Assembly: GCF_900187425.1 (NCBI RefSeq)
Contig: NZ_FYDJ01000006.1
Coordinates: 1-64,000, forward strand
Source of the DNA: Pseudomonas sp. Irchel s3h14
GTDB taxonomy: Bacteria; Pseudomonadota; Gammaproteobacteria; Pseudomonadales; Pseudomonadaceae
Direction: 5' to 3'
Length of the DNA stretch: 64,000 bases
This document shows, in pieces, positions 28,437 to 37,540 of the stretch. Numbering within the stretch: position 1 is the stretch's first letter; every line of letters begins with the position of its first letter. The notes beneath the pieces are model-generated. The model ran no database searches and was not told the DNA's origin. It worked only from the letters and a program-made list of their open reading frames with translations. The translations under genes were made by a program, and so were the position numbers.

Positions 28437-28630
28437 TGCGTTATCTCCCACTGATTATTTTTATGCGGGGTGTGACTGGGTGTTGCGATGTTAATAGACA
28501 TCATACAACTACGTTTTTTCATACCGCAAGAGTGATTGCCCAACAAAATGGCGATTTATGGAGCATTTATTATTCTTTTGCGCTGATGCGTGACCTTTCT
28601 GATGGTCTCGAATACCCTATTTGTTGAGTG

Positions 28631-28641
28631 TTGTCATACAA
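28631..28641. promoter_or_regulatory. Candidate GntR (FCD) operator of the glucarate operon
   Basis: TTGTCATACAA has palindromic arms TTGT/ACAA around three bases, the usual form of FCD-type GntR operators. A related half (ATCATACAAC) lies at 28500-28509, closer to the permease start. Both fall between the divergent regulator and gudP. Confidence 0.5.
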
Positions 28642-28708
28642 GCTGGTTGGCGTTTTCCTGAGATTCCCATCGAGCGCAGTGCTACGATTCCGATAGTTCT
28701 GCTTCCGG

Positions 28709-29431
28709 ATGATCGCCATGCAAGAAGACCTCGACGCGCCTGCCCGCAAACGCACCCACAACCTGGCTCATGACCTGGTCGCCAAACTGACCCAGAGCAT
28801 CTTGCTCGGCCAGATGCTGCCCGGGGACAAGCTGCCGTCCGAGAACACGATTGTTCAGGAGCACGGGGTCAGTCGCACGGTGGTGCGCGAGGCGATCTCG
28901 AAATTGCAGGCGTCCGGGTTGGTGGAAACCCGGCACGGTATTGGCACCTTTGTTATCGAGCGAGCACCGGAGCAGGGTCTGCGTTTGAACGTCGATACCG
29001 CGCTGGGAGTGCGCAGCATTCTGGAGTTGCGCATGGGCCTGGAAACCCAGGCCGCCGCTTTGGCGGCAACCCGTCGCACGGATCATCAATTGGCGCAGAT
29101 GCGCGAAGCGCTGGACGACTATCAAAGCCTGCTGGCCAACAACGACAGCTGCGTCGAAGCCGACAAGCGCTTCCACCTGCTGATCGCCGAAGCCACCGGC
29201 AACGTGTGCTTCACCGAAATCATGCAGCACCTGGGCAGCGCCATGATCCCGCGCACCCGCGTCAATGCCGCCGAGCGCGGCGCAGTGGACTTGAGCAAGC
29301 TCGGGCAACTGGCCAACCTTGAGCACGAGGCGATTCTCAACGCGATCAAACGCCAGGATCCGGATGCGGCGCGGGCAGCGATGTGGCTGCACCTGACCAA
29401 CAGCCGCGACCGGTTTTCGGCCGATCGCTGA
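28709..29431 (+). CDS. GntR-family (FCD) transcriptional regulator of glucarate use
   Basis: The 240-residue protein has an N-terminal winged helix (ILLGQMLPGDKLPSENTIVQEHGVSRTVVREAISKLQASGL) and an FCD ligand domain with metal-binding acidic/His positions (FHLLIAEATGN, HEAILNAI). Its divergent placement next to gudP-gudD implies control of that operon by a sugar acid. ATGs at 28709 and 28718 are both possible starts; neither has a strong ribosome binding site. Confidence 0.88.
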   Translation: MIAMQEDLDAPARKRTHNLAHDLVAKLTQSILLGQMLPGDKLPSENTIVQEHGVSRTVVREAISKLQASGLVETRHGIGTFVIERAPEQGLRLNVDTALGVRSILELRMGLETQAAALAATRRTDHQLAQMREALDDYQSLLANNDSCVEADKRFHLLIAEATGNVCFTEIMQHLGSAMIPRTRVNAAERGAVDLSKLGQLANLEHEAILNAIKRQDPDAARAAMWLHLTNSRDRFSADR

Positions 29432-29446
29432 CCAGCGCCGAGATCC

Positions 29447-29466
29447 GTGTGGGAGCGAGCTTGGTC
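29447..29466. repeat. Solitary half of a REP-type repeat
   Basis: TGTGGGAGCGAGCTTG appears once with no facing partner before the EamA gene. It looks like a decayed or half element of the REP family. Confidence 0.6.
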
Positions 29467-29515
29467 TGGGCGGCATTCCGACGATAGCGCCAGACGCCTC
29501 GACACAAATCAATGA

Positions 29516-30424
29516 TCAGACGCTAACCACCGAAACCACCACCCGCCGTTCCAGATTCAAGGCCAACACGCTGACCAGCACCACCAGTGCTCCCCCAACG
29601 ATCATCAACGTCGGTCGCTCGCCCAGCGCAAAAGAGGCAATCGCCATGGCGGTTGGTGGAATCAGATACAGCGTCATCGTTGCACGGCTCAAATCCACAT
29701 GAGTGAGCACATAGGCCCAGGCGAGATACGCGAGGGCACTTGGAAAAATGCTCAACCCGATGACCGCAAGCTGCACTTCAACCGGAGCGGTGATGACCTG
29801 GCTCACCAGCCCCGGGAGATAAACCAACAGCAGCAACGTCCCGAACCAAACCGTGTAACACACCAACGTCAGCCCGTCGTAGCGCCGCGAGTGATGCTTC
29901 TGCAAGGCAAAGTAAAAACTCCATGACACCGCCGCCAACACAATCAGCCATCCATGGGCGTCGATGCTCCCCAGTCCGTGATCACCGGCCACCACAATCA
30001 ACACGCCGATCAATCCCAGGAAAACGCAGCCCCAGCGCCACGCGCTAACCCGGTCCTTGAAGACGAAGCGCGCCAGTAACGTGCTGAACAACGGTGTCGA
30101 TTGCGCCAACACACTGGAGGCGCCGGCGCTGACACTTTGCTGGCCGAAGTTCAGCGCGACATGGTGCAGGCTCACGGCAAAGAAACCGAGCGCGAACAGC
30201 AGCGGCAGGTCACGCCTGTTCGGCAGGCTGATGCCCCGGAGCACCGCGACCACCGCCATGAATGCCGACGCCAGTAGAAACCGCAGCAAGGCCAGATGAC
30301 CGGGATCATAGGCCTGCAAACCGATGTGAATGCCGGTCGGTGAGTAACCCCAGCAGCCGACCACAAATGCCATGGCCAGGATGATTTTGACGGGAGAACC
30401 GGGTGAGGGCGTGAGAGGCTTCAT
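29516..30424 (-). CDS. EamA/DMT-family exporter
   Basis: The 302-residue protein has ten hydrophobic helices in two EamA repeats (first half ending LGLIGVLIVVAG, second with YLAWAYVLTHVDLSRATMTLYLIPPTA). It is a drug/metabolite-type permease, substrate unknown. The ATG at 30424 gives the usual short N-terminus; a start at 30481 would add 19 residues. It is divergent from the LysR regulator at 30521, with 96 bases between, suggesting that the regulator controls it. Confidence 0.87.
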   Translation of the reverse strand: MKPLTPSPGSPVKIILAMAFVVGCWGYSPTGIHIGLQAYDPGHLALLRFLLASAFMAVVAVLRGISLPNRRDLPLLFALGFFAVSLHHVALNFGQQSVSAGASSVLAQSTPLFSTLLARFVFKDRVSAWRWGCVFLGLIGVLIVVAGDHGLGSIDAHGWLIVLAAVSWSFYFALQKHHSRRYDGLTLVCYTVWFGTLLLLVYLPGLVSQVITAPVEVQLAVIGLSIFPSALAYLAWAYVLTHVDLSRATMTLYLIPPTAMAIASFALGERPTLMIVGGALVVLVSVLALNLERRVVVSVVSV

Positions 30425-30520
30425 GATCGGGCACCTGTAGGCGGATGCACCCAGTATCAGAAGCCTGACTGTTCGCCACAACTGACTTATAGTGCGTCAA
30501 CTCTTCACTTTGGGTGATGT

Positions 30521-31384
30521 ATGGAGCTGGCACAGATACGCATGTTCAAGACCGTCGCCGAGGTCGGCAGCATCGCCCGGGCGGCCGAGTTGTTGCATTG
30601 CGTGCCGTCGAACATCACGGCACGAATCAAGTCCCTGGAATCGGAGCTGGGCGTCGCGCTGTTTCTGCGCGAGGGCCGAGGGCTGCGAATCAGCCCGGCG
30701 GGACAGACCTTTCTGGTTTATGCCTCGAAAATTCTCGCCCTGACGGCGGAAGCCAAGCGCGCGGTGGACCCTTCGGCCGAGCCGTCCGGGCCGTTGCGCA
30801 TTGGCGCCATCGAGTCGTCGGCGACCGGGCGATTGCCGCGTTTACTGGCGAAATTCCACAAGCGTTTTCCGGCGGTGGCGCTGGAGCTGACCACCGGCAC
30901 CTGGAGCCAATTGCTCGACGACACACTCAATCACCGGCTCGACGGCGCGATCGTCGCGGTGGATGTCGAGCGCTCACACCTCAAGCGCACGCCGATGTAC
31001 CGTGAGGAGCTGCTGCTGATTGCCTCGACGTCCCTGGGGCCGGTAAGGGACATCGCAGATTTGCAGGACAAGACCGTGTTCATGTGGCCTCAGGGCTGTC
31101 CCTACCGGGCGGCGCTGGAGCATTGGTTGCTGCGGCAGGGCCAGGCGTTGCCGATTGTCAGCCTGGCCAGTTACGGGGCGATTGTCGGCTGCGTCAGTGC
31201 CGGGGCGGGTGTCGCGCTGGTGCCAAAAGGCGTGTTTGATCAGTACGCCAAAGGGGCGGGTTGCGCGGGGTATGAGTTTCCCGAGCTGACGGCGATCGAC
31301 AACCTGTTTTACTGGCATGAAAACGCCGGGGTTCACCCGGCGCGTGAGGCATTTGTGGGGATGTTGCGGGAGGAGTTCGCGTAA
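30521..31384 (+). CDS. LysR-family transcriptional regulator
   Basis: The 287-residue regulator has the LysR helix-turn-helix (MFKTVAEVGSIARAAELLHCVPSNITARIKSLESELGVALF) and a periplasmic-binding-like effector domain (GPLRIGAIESSATGRLPRLLAKFH). It is divergent from the EamA exporter, the common regulator-target pair arrangement. The effector is unknown. Confidence 0.9.
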   Translation: MELAQIRMFKTVAEVGSIARAAELLHCVPSNITARIKSLESELGVALFLREGRGLRISPAGQTFLVYASKILALTAEAKRAVDPSAEPSGPLRIGAIESSATGRLPRLLAKFHKRFPAVALELTTGTWSQLLDDTLNHRLDGAIVAVDVERSHLKRTPMYREELLLIASTSLGPVRDIADLQDKTVFMWPQGCPYRAALEHWLLRQGQALPIVSLASYGAIVGCVSAGAGVALVPKGVFDQYAKGAGCAGYEFPELTAIDNLFYWHENAGVHPAREAFVGMLREEFA

Positions 31385-31391
31385 CGGCTTA

Positions 31392-31485
31392 CCTGTGGGA
31401 GCTTACCTGCTCGCGAAAGCGGTTCAACATTCAACAATGATGTTGGCTGAGAGTCCGTCTTCGCGAGCAGGCTCGCTCCCACAAG
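31392..31485. repeat. REP-type inverted pair, copy 5
   Basis: CTGTGGGAGCTTACCTGCTC and TCGCGAGCAGGCTCGCTCCC face each other. The left arm has diverged from the family core (TTACCTG for GGGCTTG). Confidence 0.8.
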
Positions 31486-31506
31486 TTTTGTGTCGCTTGA
31501 TGATAT

Positions 31507-32832
31507 TCAGCTTACGCTGACATCGCGCATCAACAACCCAAACCGCAAATCCACTGCATCCGGAATCGGCAGATACACCGTATGCCCGTCCCCCGGCGCC
31601 ACCTCGATCGGCTCGCCTTTAACGTTTTGCAGCTCATGCAAGTCGAATTGGAAGTTGCCCTTGGGCGTCATCAGTTCCAGGTGGTCGCCCAGACCAAATC
31701 GATTCTTCACCTTGACCTCCGCCATCCGGTCACGCCGCTCGCCGGTCAGCTCGCCGACAAACTGCTGTCGCTCCGACACCGAACTGCCGTGCTGGTAGTT
31801 CTGGTATTCGTCATGCACATGCCGCCGCAGAAAACCTTCGGTGTAGCCGCGCTGGGCGAGGGATTCCAGATCCGTCATCAGGCTGCGGTCGAACTCGCGA
31901 CCGGTCACCGCGTCGTCGATCGCCCGACGATAAACCTGAGTGGTCCGCGCGCAATAAAAGTGGGATTTGGTCCGGCCCTCGATTTTCAGTGAATGCACGC
32001 CCATCTGCGTCAGACGCTCGACATGCTGCACCGCGCGCAGGTCTTTGGCGTTCATGATGTAAGTGCCGTGCTCGTCTTCGAAGGCCGGCATCAATTCGTC
32101 GGGCCGATTGGCTTCCTGCAACAGGAACACCTGATCGGTCGGGGCGCCGATGCCCAGGGTTGGTTCGGGCTGGAAGGTCTGCACGATCTCGCCGAGCTGA
32201 TTTTCCGTGGCCTCTTGCGCCGAATATTTCCAGCGACAGGCATTGGTGCAACTGCCCTGATTGGCGTCTCGCTTGTTCATATAGCCCGACAACAGGCAGC
32301 GACCGGAATAAGCCATGCACAAGGCGCCGTGGACGAACACTTCCAGCTCCATCGCCGGAACTTGCTCGCGGATTTCGGCGATTTCTTCCAGGGACAGTTC
32401 CCGCGACAGGATGATCCGGCTCAAGCCTTGTTGCTGCCAGAATTCGACACTGGCCCAGTTCACCGTGTTGGCCTGCACCGACAAGTGGATCGGCATCTGC
32501 GGATAATGCCGGCGGACCAGCATGATCAGTCCTGGATCGGACATGATCAGCGCGTCAGGCGCCATGGCAATTACCGGCGCCAGGTCTTTGAGGAAGGTTT
32601 TCAGTTTGGCGTTGTGCGGGGCGATGTTCACCACCACATAGAAGCGCTTGCCTTGAGCCTGGGCCTCGTGGATGCCGAGGGCCAGATTGGCGTGATCGAA
32701 TTCGTTATTGCGCACCCGCAGGCTGTAGCGCGGCTGACCGGCGTACACCGCATCGGCGCCGTAGGCGAAGGCGTATCGCATGTTTTTCAAGGTGCCGGCG
32801 GGGGCGAGCAGTTCTGGAGGCAGGAGAGTCAT
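31507..32832 (-). CDS. trhP: tRNA uridine-34 hydroxylation protein TrhP (U32 family)
   Basis: The 441-residue U32-family protein (formerly YegQ) takes part in prephenate-dependent 5-hydroxylation of uridine 34 in tRNA. The N-terminus PPELLAPAGTLKNMRYAFAYGADAVYAG is diagnostic. The iron-sulfur cluster cysteines occur in HGALCMAYSGRCLLSGY and SCTNACRW. The ATG at 32832 fits the family; a GTG at 32847 would add five residues. It stands alone, opposite the AI-2E permease. Confidence 0.93.
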   Translation of the reverse strand: MTLLPPELLAPAGTLKNMRYAFAYGADAVYAGQPRYSLRVRNNEFDHANLALGIHEAQAQGKRFYVVVNIAPHNAKLKTFLKDLAPVIAMAPDALIMSDPGLIMLVRRHYPQMPIHLSVQANTVNWASVEFWQQQGLSRIILSRELSLEEIAEIREQVPAMELEVFVHGALCMAYSGRCLLSGYMNKRDANQGSCTNACRWKYSAQEATENQLGEIVQTFQPEPTLGIGAPTDQVFLLQEANRPDELMPAFEDEHGTYIMNAKDLRAVQHVERLTQMGVHSLKIEGRTKSHFYCARTTQVYRRAIDDAVTGREFDRSLMTDLESLAQRGYTEGFLRRHVHDEYQNYQHGSSVSERQQFVGELTGERRDRMAEVKVKNRFGLGDHLELMTPKGNFQFDLHELQNVKGEPIEVAPGDGHTVYLPIPDAVDLRFGLLMRDVSVS

Positions 32833-32953
32833 GGCAGAGTCGGTCACAAAAGCCGCCGAGAGTAAGCGGCTTGCCCGCGGGGTTCATTGATCTGGATCTA
32901 TGCTTGATGAACAAACGGATGGCACTCGCGCGAACCGTGGCGGACTAAGCATC

Positions 32954-32973
32954 AGGACACGACATTGTGTCCT
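32954..32973. promoter_or_regulatory. Inverted repeat upstream of the AI-2E-family permease
   Basis: AGGACAC and GTGTCCT form seven-base arms around GACATT, 22 bases before the ATG. It could be an operator or a leader hairpin. Confidence 0.4.
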
Positions 32974-32995
32974 TGCGGACTGACATGGATCGGAC

Positions 32996-34057
32996 ATGAA
33001 CGAAGAGACAGTACAAAACAAATCACTGGTGATTTTGCTGGGGCTGGTCACCGCCGCTTTCATCTGGATTTTGCTGCCGTTTTACGGCGCGGTGTTCTGG
33101 GCGGTGATCCTCGGCATCCTCTTCGCGCCCATGCAGCGACGACTGCAACTGAAGTTCGGCTGGGAGCGCAACCTGACGTCGCTGCTCACCCTGAGCATCT
33201 GCCTGATGATCGCGATTCTGCCGGTGATCGTCCTCAGTATCTTGCTGGTCCAGGAAGGGGCCGCGGTTTACAAGAGCATCGAAAGCGGCGAACTGGACAT
33301 CGCCGGGTATGTGACGCATTTCAAACACAGCCTGCCGCCGTACTTCCAGCACTTGCTCGATCGGGCCGGGGTTGGCGAGCTGGACGGACTGCGGGAGAAA
33401 ATCATCAAGAGTGCGGTGACAGGCAATGAGTTTATCGCCACGAAGGCTTTCAGTTTCGGCCAAGGCACGTTCGAATTTGTGGTGAGCTTTTTCATCATGC
33501 TCTACCTGCTGTTCTTCTTTCTGCGGGATGGGGCGGAGCTGGCACGTAAAGTTCGCGCCGCGGTGCCGCTGCAGGAGCACCAGAAACGTCGTTTGCAACT
33601 CAAGTTCAATCGCGTGGTGCGCGCCACGGTGAAGGGCAACCTGCTGGTGGCGATCACGCAGGGCGCATTGGGCGGTTTGATTTTCTGGTTTCTGGATATT
33701 CCGAGCGCATTGCTCTGGGCGGTGCTGATGGCGTTTCTGTCGCTGTTGCCAGCGGTGGGGGCGGGGCTTGTCTGGGCGCCGGTGGCGGCGTTTTTCCTGT
33801 TCGCCGGAGCGATCTGGCAGGGCGTAGTGCTGGTGCTGTTCGGGATTTTTGTGATCGGCCTGGTGGATAACGTACTGCGACCGATCCTGGTAGGGAAGGA
33901 TACCAAGATGCCGGACTATCTGATCCTGATCTCGACCCTTGGCGGTCTGGCGATCTTCGGCCTCAATGGCTTTGTGATCGGGCCGCTGATCGCTGCGCTG
34001 TTCATGTCGAGCTGGGCAATTTTCATTGAAACCAAGCCGCGGGTGCAGCTGCCTTAA
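32996..34057 (+). CDS. AI-2E family transporter (PerM-like permease)
   Basis: The 353-residue inner-membrane protein has about eight hydrophobic segments with a soluble loop (YKSIESGELDIAGYVTHFKHSLPPYFQHLLDR). The C-terminal DNVLRPILVGKDTKMPDYLILISTLGGLAIFGLNGFVIGP is the family signature. Members have been linked to AI-2 release or Na/H exchange; the substrate here is unknown. The stop overlaps the end of a convergent small gene by four bases. Confidence 0.88.
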   Translation: MNEETVQNKSLVILLGLVTAAFIWILLPFYGAVFWAVILGILFAPMQRRLQLKFGWERNLTSLLTLSICLMIAILPVIVLSILLVQEGAAVYKSIESGELDIAGYVTHFKHSLPPYFQHLLDRAGVGELDGLREKIIKSAVTGNEFIATKAFSFGQGTFEFVVSFFIMLYLLFFFLRDGAELARKVRAAVPLQEHQKRRLQLKFNRVVRATVKGNLLVAITQGALGGLIFWFLDIPSALLWAVLMAFLSLLPAVGAGLVWAPVAAFFLFAGAIWQGVVLVLFGIFVIGLVDNVLRPILVGKDTKMPDYLILISTLGGLAIFGLNGFVIGPLIAALFMSSWAIFIETKPRVQLP

Positions 34058-34236
34058 GCGCTGAGTTGGCCTTGGCCGATGCGTTGCGACAGTGCCTGGG
34101 CGGCCGGCAGCGAGGTGAGCGGACCGCTGATCGGTTCGCCGTCCTGCACCAGGTACCAACAGGCGAGCAATCCTAGCTCTCTAAGCGGTGCGGGAACGGC
34201 GCTGCCGATAACGGACATGATCTGAACCTGGGACAT
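34054..34236 (-). CDS. Small hypothetical protein (60 aa)
   Basis: I do not recognise the family. GGAGG is spaced five bases from the ATG at 34236, which is better than the start at 34251. The sequence is mildly hydrophobic (VIGSAVPAPLRELGLLACWYLVQ) without a clear transmembrane helix or signal peptide. The strong ribosome binding site and the tight end-to-end fit with the permease gene support it. Confidence 0.65.
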   Translation of the reverse strand: MSQVQIMSVIGSAVPAPLRELGLLACWYLVQDGEPISGPLTSLPAAQALSQRIGQGQLSA

Positions 34237-34336
34237 AAGTACCTCCATCAATCTGTGGAGCTACCTTACGGACCGGACGCTTGAACGGACAATCAACGCT
34301 TTCGATAGTCGTCATTGATGCCAATGAGGCTTCGCT

Positions 34337-34531
34337 TCAGTCGACCACCAGATCCAGCATATGAACCACTTCCTGCTCGTTGAGCAGGCCTTTTCGCACC
34401 AGGTTTTCTGCCAGCAGCGAAAGAAACTTGGCGCTGCGATGGCCTTCCAGGTGCTTGAGTTCGGTCAGTGCGTTGTACACCTTGCTGGAAGTGCACAAGC
34501 CGACAATGCGGTGCGGGTTTTGCGTGGGCAT
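34337..34531 (-). CDS. Small helical hypothetical protein (64 aa)
   Basis: AAGGACG lies six bases before the ATG. The protein looks like three short amphipathic helices (SSKVYNALTELKHLEGHRSAKFLSLLAENLVRKGLLNEQEVVHMLDLVV). It has no signal peptide and no family I recognise. It is probably a real cytosolic protein because of the start site and ordinary codon usage. Confidence 0.65.
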   Translation of the reverse strand: MPTQNPHRIVGLCTSSKVYNALTELKHLEGHRSAKFLSLLAENLVRKGLLNEQEVVHMLDLVVD

Positions 34532-34725
34532 GAGGTCGTCCTTGTTTTTATCAACCTGTTGTTAACGGACAGATCCAAGATTGCGGACCCGACATGACAT
34601 AAATATGACCGTTTTCCCCAAAGTGGGGGAAGGGTGGCGAGTCAATCTTGCCAACTTGCACCGCAAAGACTGTCCCGACAGCGACCTTGGCGAGATTTAT
34701 CCAGACCTCTGCCGACGGACGGTCA

Positions 34726-34756
34726 CAAAAAAGGCCCCGTTGTTGAGGCGGGGCCT
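34726..34756 (-). terminator. Intrinsic terminator of the YGPP-repeat gene
   Basis: On the minus strand, AGGCCCCGCC and CGGGGCCT form the stem, followed by six T. It lies just past the stop of the exported repeat protein. Confidence 0.88.
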
Positions 34757-34766
34757 GATGATTGCG

Positions 34767-35138
34767 TTACCAGCGGCCATAGCCGCGGGGAGGGCCGTAG
34801 TAACCGCGCGGTGGACCGTAATAACCACGTGGCGGGCCGTAGTAAACCGGCGGTGGGCCGTAATAGACCGGTTGTTGCACGTAGACCGGTGCCGGCTGGT
34901 AATAAACCGGGGGCGGGCCGTAGTAAACCGGTTGTGGTTGAGCGTAAACCGGTTGCTGTACATAGATCGGCCGGTTGCTATTGATGATGGCCGAACCGAC
35001 GATGGCCGAGCCAACGATCGCACCAAATACCGCCGGCCCTTCCCAACCGTGACCGCCGTGACCGCCGCCAGCTTCTGCCTGCCCTGCGATAGCAAGAGCA
35101 CCGATCAGCAAGGCTACTGTGGGGATTTTACGGATCAT
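34767..35138 (-). CDS. Exported Tyr/Pro/Gly-rich repeat protein
   Basis: The 123-residue protein has a signal peptide (MIRKIPTVALLIGALAIAGQAEA), a Gly/His stretch (GGGHGGHGW), a glycine-zipper-like segment (AIVGSAIVGSAI), then repeats of YVQQPVY, VYYGPP and three RGYYGPP-like units. Such composition suggests an envelope or surface-exposed protein of low structure; the function is unknown. A terminator follows. Confidence 0.8.
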   Translation of the reverse strand: MIRKIPTVALLIGALAIAGQAEAGGGHGGHGWEGPAVFGAIVGSAIVGSAIINSNRPIYVQQPVYAQPQPVYYGPPPVYYQPAPVYVQQPVYYGPPPVYYGPPRGYYGPPRGYYGPPRGYGRW

Positions 35139-35383
35139 GATAGTTCCTCGGTTCTTCGCCCCGGCGCTTGTGTCTGCAATAGACCCAAGGATTGTCGCGG
35201 GGATACTTCTAAGACAGCGTTTTTTTCAAAATCAGCACAGCCGTTGGGTAAATTTTGTGTAAGGTCTGTACTAGCTACTTTACGGTTCAGTGAGGCCGCG
35301 TGCAGACACACCGTTATGATCGATCAGACCCGATGGATTGGCTAATCCCGTCCATCTGAAAGTGCTATTCAAGGAGATTTTTC

Positions 35384-36235
35384 ATGCAGATGAACCCCAA
35401 CAGAGACACCCAGCTGTGCATGTCGCTTTCTGCACGTCCCGGGAACTTCGGCCTGCGGTTTCACAATCATCTGTATGAGCAACTGGACCTGAATTTTTAC
35501 TACAAGGCTTTCAGCAGTCAGGATCTGCCAGGCGCCGTTGGCGGTATTCGCGCCTTGGGGATTCGTGGTTGCGGCGTGTCGATGCCGTTTAAGGAGGCCT
35601 GCATTGCGCTGGTCGATGAACTGGACCCCTCCGCTGCGGCCATTCAATCGATCAACACCATCGTTAACACTAACGGCCATCTCAAGGCTTACAACACCGA
35701 CTACATCGCGATTGCCCAGTTGCTTGACACCCACCAGGTGCCGAAGGAATTGACCTTTGCCCTGCGCGGCAGCGGCGGCATGGCCAAGGCGGTGGCCAGC
35801 GCCTTGCGCGACGGTGGCTACAAAAATGGCCTGATTGTTGCCCGCAACGAGCGTTCCGGACGGGCGTTGGCCGACTCGCTGGGCTATCGATGGCAAGCGG
35901 AGCTGGGCTCGGAGCGGCCGCAGATGCTGATCAACGTCACACCGATCGGCATGTCCGGCCCCGAGGCCGATCAGTTGGCGTTCGATGTTGAAACCATCGC
36001 TGCTGCCGAGACTGTCTTCGATGTAGTGGCAGTCCCCTCGGAAACACCGTTGATTGTGCGCGCTCGTGCTGAAGGCAAGCGAGTGATCACCGGGCTGGAA
36101 GTGATCGCGATCCAGGCGCTGGAGCAGTTCGTGCTGTACACCGGCGTGCGGCCGACCGATGAGCAGTTTCACAAAGCCGTGGAATTTGCCCGCAGTGGCC
36201 TTGGCTATCCTGCTGCCCAGCAAGCGAAACCGTGA
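35384..36235 (+). CDS. Shikimate 5-dehydrogenase-like protein
   Basis: The 283-residue protein follows the shikimate dehydrogenase layout: N-terminal substrate region (CMSLSARPGNFGLRFHNHLYEQL, GCGVSMPFKEACI with Lys), a Rossmann motif (LRGSGGMAKAVASAL) and GLEVIAIQALEQF. It diverges from canonical AroE, for example LSARPGNFG in place of GNPIxHSxSP, so it belongs to the SDH-like group, whose substrate may differ from shikimate. AAGGAG seven bases before the ATG supports the start. The cupin gene follows after 12 bases. Confidence 0.85.
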   Translation: MQMNPNRDTQLCMSLSARPGNFGLRFHNHLYEQLDLNFYYKAFSSQDLPGAVGGIRALGIRGCGVSMPFKEACIALVDELDPSAAAIQSINTIVNTNGHLKAYNTDYIAIAQLLDTHQVPKELTFALRGSGGMAKAVASALRDGGYKNGLIVARNERSGRALADSLGYRWQAELGSERPQMLINVTPIGMSGPEADQLAFDVETIAAAETVFDVVAVPSETPLIVRARAEGKRVITGLEVIAIQALEQFVLYTGVRPTDEQFHKAVEFARSGLGYPAAQQAKP

Positions 36236-36247
36236 CTGAGGTGACTC

Positions 36248-36766
36248 ATGCATCCTGCCATTCTTAATCTGGATCAGGCCGAACTTGAGCCGCTGCCCGA
36301 AGCGTTTGCCCCGACGGGAGACACCGCCGACCGCTATCAGCAACGGCAGGCGCGCATCGGCCAGCAACTGGGCGCGCAGAAGCTGGGTTATCGCCTGTAC
36401 GCGCTGGAACCGGGGATGCGTGGCAGCCCGTTTCACAGTCATCGGGTCAACGAGGAGATGTTTTACATCGTGGCCGGAGAAGGGGAGATTCGTTTGGGCG
36501 CCGAGCGCTTTCCCGTTCGCGCCGGTGATGTCATTGCCTGCCCGCCGGGCGGCCCTGAAACCGCGCACCAGATCATCAACACCAGCAACGCTGAGCTGCG
36601 CTACCTGGCGGTCAGCACCCAGCAATCACCCGAGATTTGCGAGTACCCGGATTCCGGCAAGTATGCGGTGATGGACGACTTCAAGGTCGATGCCGAGGGC
36701 AATGCCTCGGGCTTCGTCGCCGTCGCCAGGCCGGCCGACGGCGTGGATTATTGGGACGGCGAGTAG
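36248..36766 (+). CDS. Cupin-domain protein
   Basis: The 172-residue protein has a single cupin barrel. The metal motif lies in GSPFHSHRVNEEMFYIVAGEGEIRLG (two His and a Glu), and motif 2 in FPVRAGDVIACPPGGPETAHQIIN. Likely an isomerase or binding protein; the substrate is unknown. It is placed 12 bases after the SDH-like gene, so they form an operon and may act on the same compound class. Confidence 0.88.
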   Translation: MHPAILNLDQAELEPLPEAFAPTGDTADRYQQRQARIGQQLGAQKLGYRLYALEPGMRGSPFHSHRVNEEMFYIVAGEGEIRLGAERFPVRAGDVIACPPGGPETAHQIINTSNAELRYLAVSTQQSPEICEYPDSGKYAVMDDFKVDAEGNASGFVAVARPADGVDYWDGE

Positions 36767-36783
36767 AAGCACCGCAAACCTAA

Positions 36784-36875
36784 TGTGGGAGCGGGCTTGC
36801 TCGCGAAAGCGGTATGACAGTCACCCATGATAGTGAATGTTATGGCCCCTTCGCGAGCAAGCCCGCTCCCACATT
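36784..36875. repeat. REP-type inverted pair, copy 6
   Basis: TGTGGGAGCGGGCTTGCTCG and its complement face each other across about 50 bases, between the convergent cupin and YceH genes. Confidence 0.85.
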
Positions 36876-36892
36876 CGATCTTTGTTGTTAGG

Positions 36893-37540
36893 TTATTCGA
36901 GGCGGGCCAGACGCTCTTCCAGCGCCGCAATTCGCGCCTCCAGCTCTTCGATCCGTTCAACCGATACGCCGCCACCCGCGCCACGCTCGGTCGGGTTCTG
37001 CCGTGCTGCCAGGATCACTTCGATGTCCGCCGGGTCGCCCAAGGCGTGCATGTAGCGGTCTTCGCGCTGACCGGCCTGGCGCGGGATCAGCAGCGCCAGA
37101 CCGCGAGCGATCAAGCGTTCCAGTTGATGCACCACCTGCTCGGCATCTTCGAAGTCATGCATGCGGCCGCTGCGGGTCAGCAGTTCATTGACCGTTTGCG
37201 GACCACGCAGGAATAGCAGCCCCGCAAGAATGACCTGAGCCGGCACCAGTTCCAGTGCCTTGTCGACTTTGTGTTCCCAGCGATCCGCACGACTGCCCAT
37301 CACCAGTTTGGTAAAGCCGCGTCCTTCGAGGGCGCGCAGGCTTTGGCCGACCTGACCCTGGGTGAGGTTCATCACCGGCTCGCGGCTGGTTTTCTGGTTA
37401 CAGGCAATCACCAGCGCATTGAGGGTCAGCGGATAGGTTTCCGGGCTGGTGGCCTGTTTTTCGATCAGCGAACCCAGAATGCGGATTTCCGTGCTGTTGA
37501 GTCGCGGCTCGTCGAAGGTCGTTTCTTGCTCAGTGCTCAT
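36893..37540 (-). CDS. YceH family protein (UPF0502/DUF480)
   Basis: The 215-residue protein matches Yce[45 protein letters not shown] opens a double winged-helix region, and a C-terminal coiled coil ([22 protein letters not shown]) may mediate dimerisation. The start at 37540 fits the family; the longer frame to 37648 does not. Function unknown, possibly DNA binding. Confidence 0.9.
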   Translation of the reverse strand: MSTEQETTFDEPRLNSTEIRILGSLIEKQATSPETYPLTLNALVIACNQKTSREPVMNLTQGQVGQSLRALEGRGFTKLVMGSRADRWEHKVDKALELVPAQVILAGLLFLRGPQTVNELLTRSGRMHDFEDAEQVVHQLERLIARGLALLIPRQAGQREDRYMHALGDPADIEVILAARQNPTERGAGGGVSVERIEELEARIAALEERLARLE

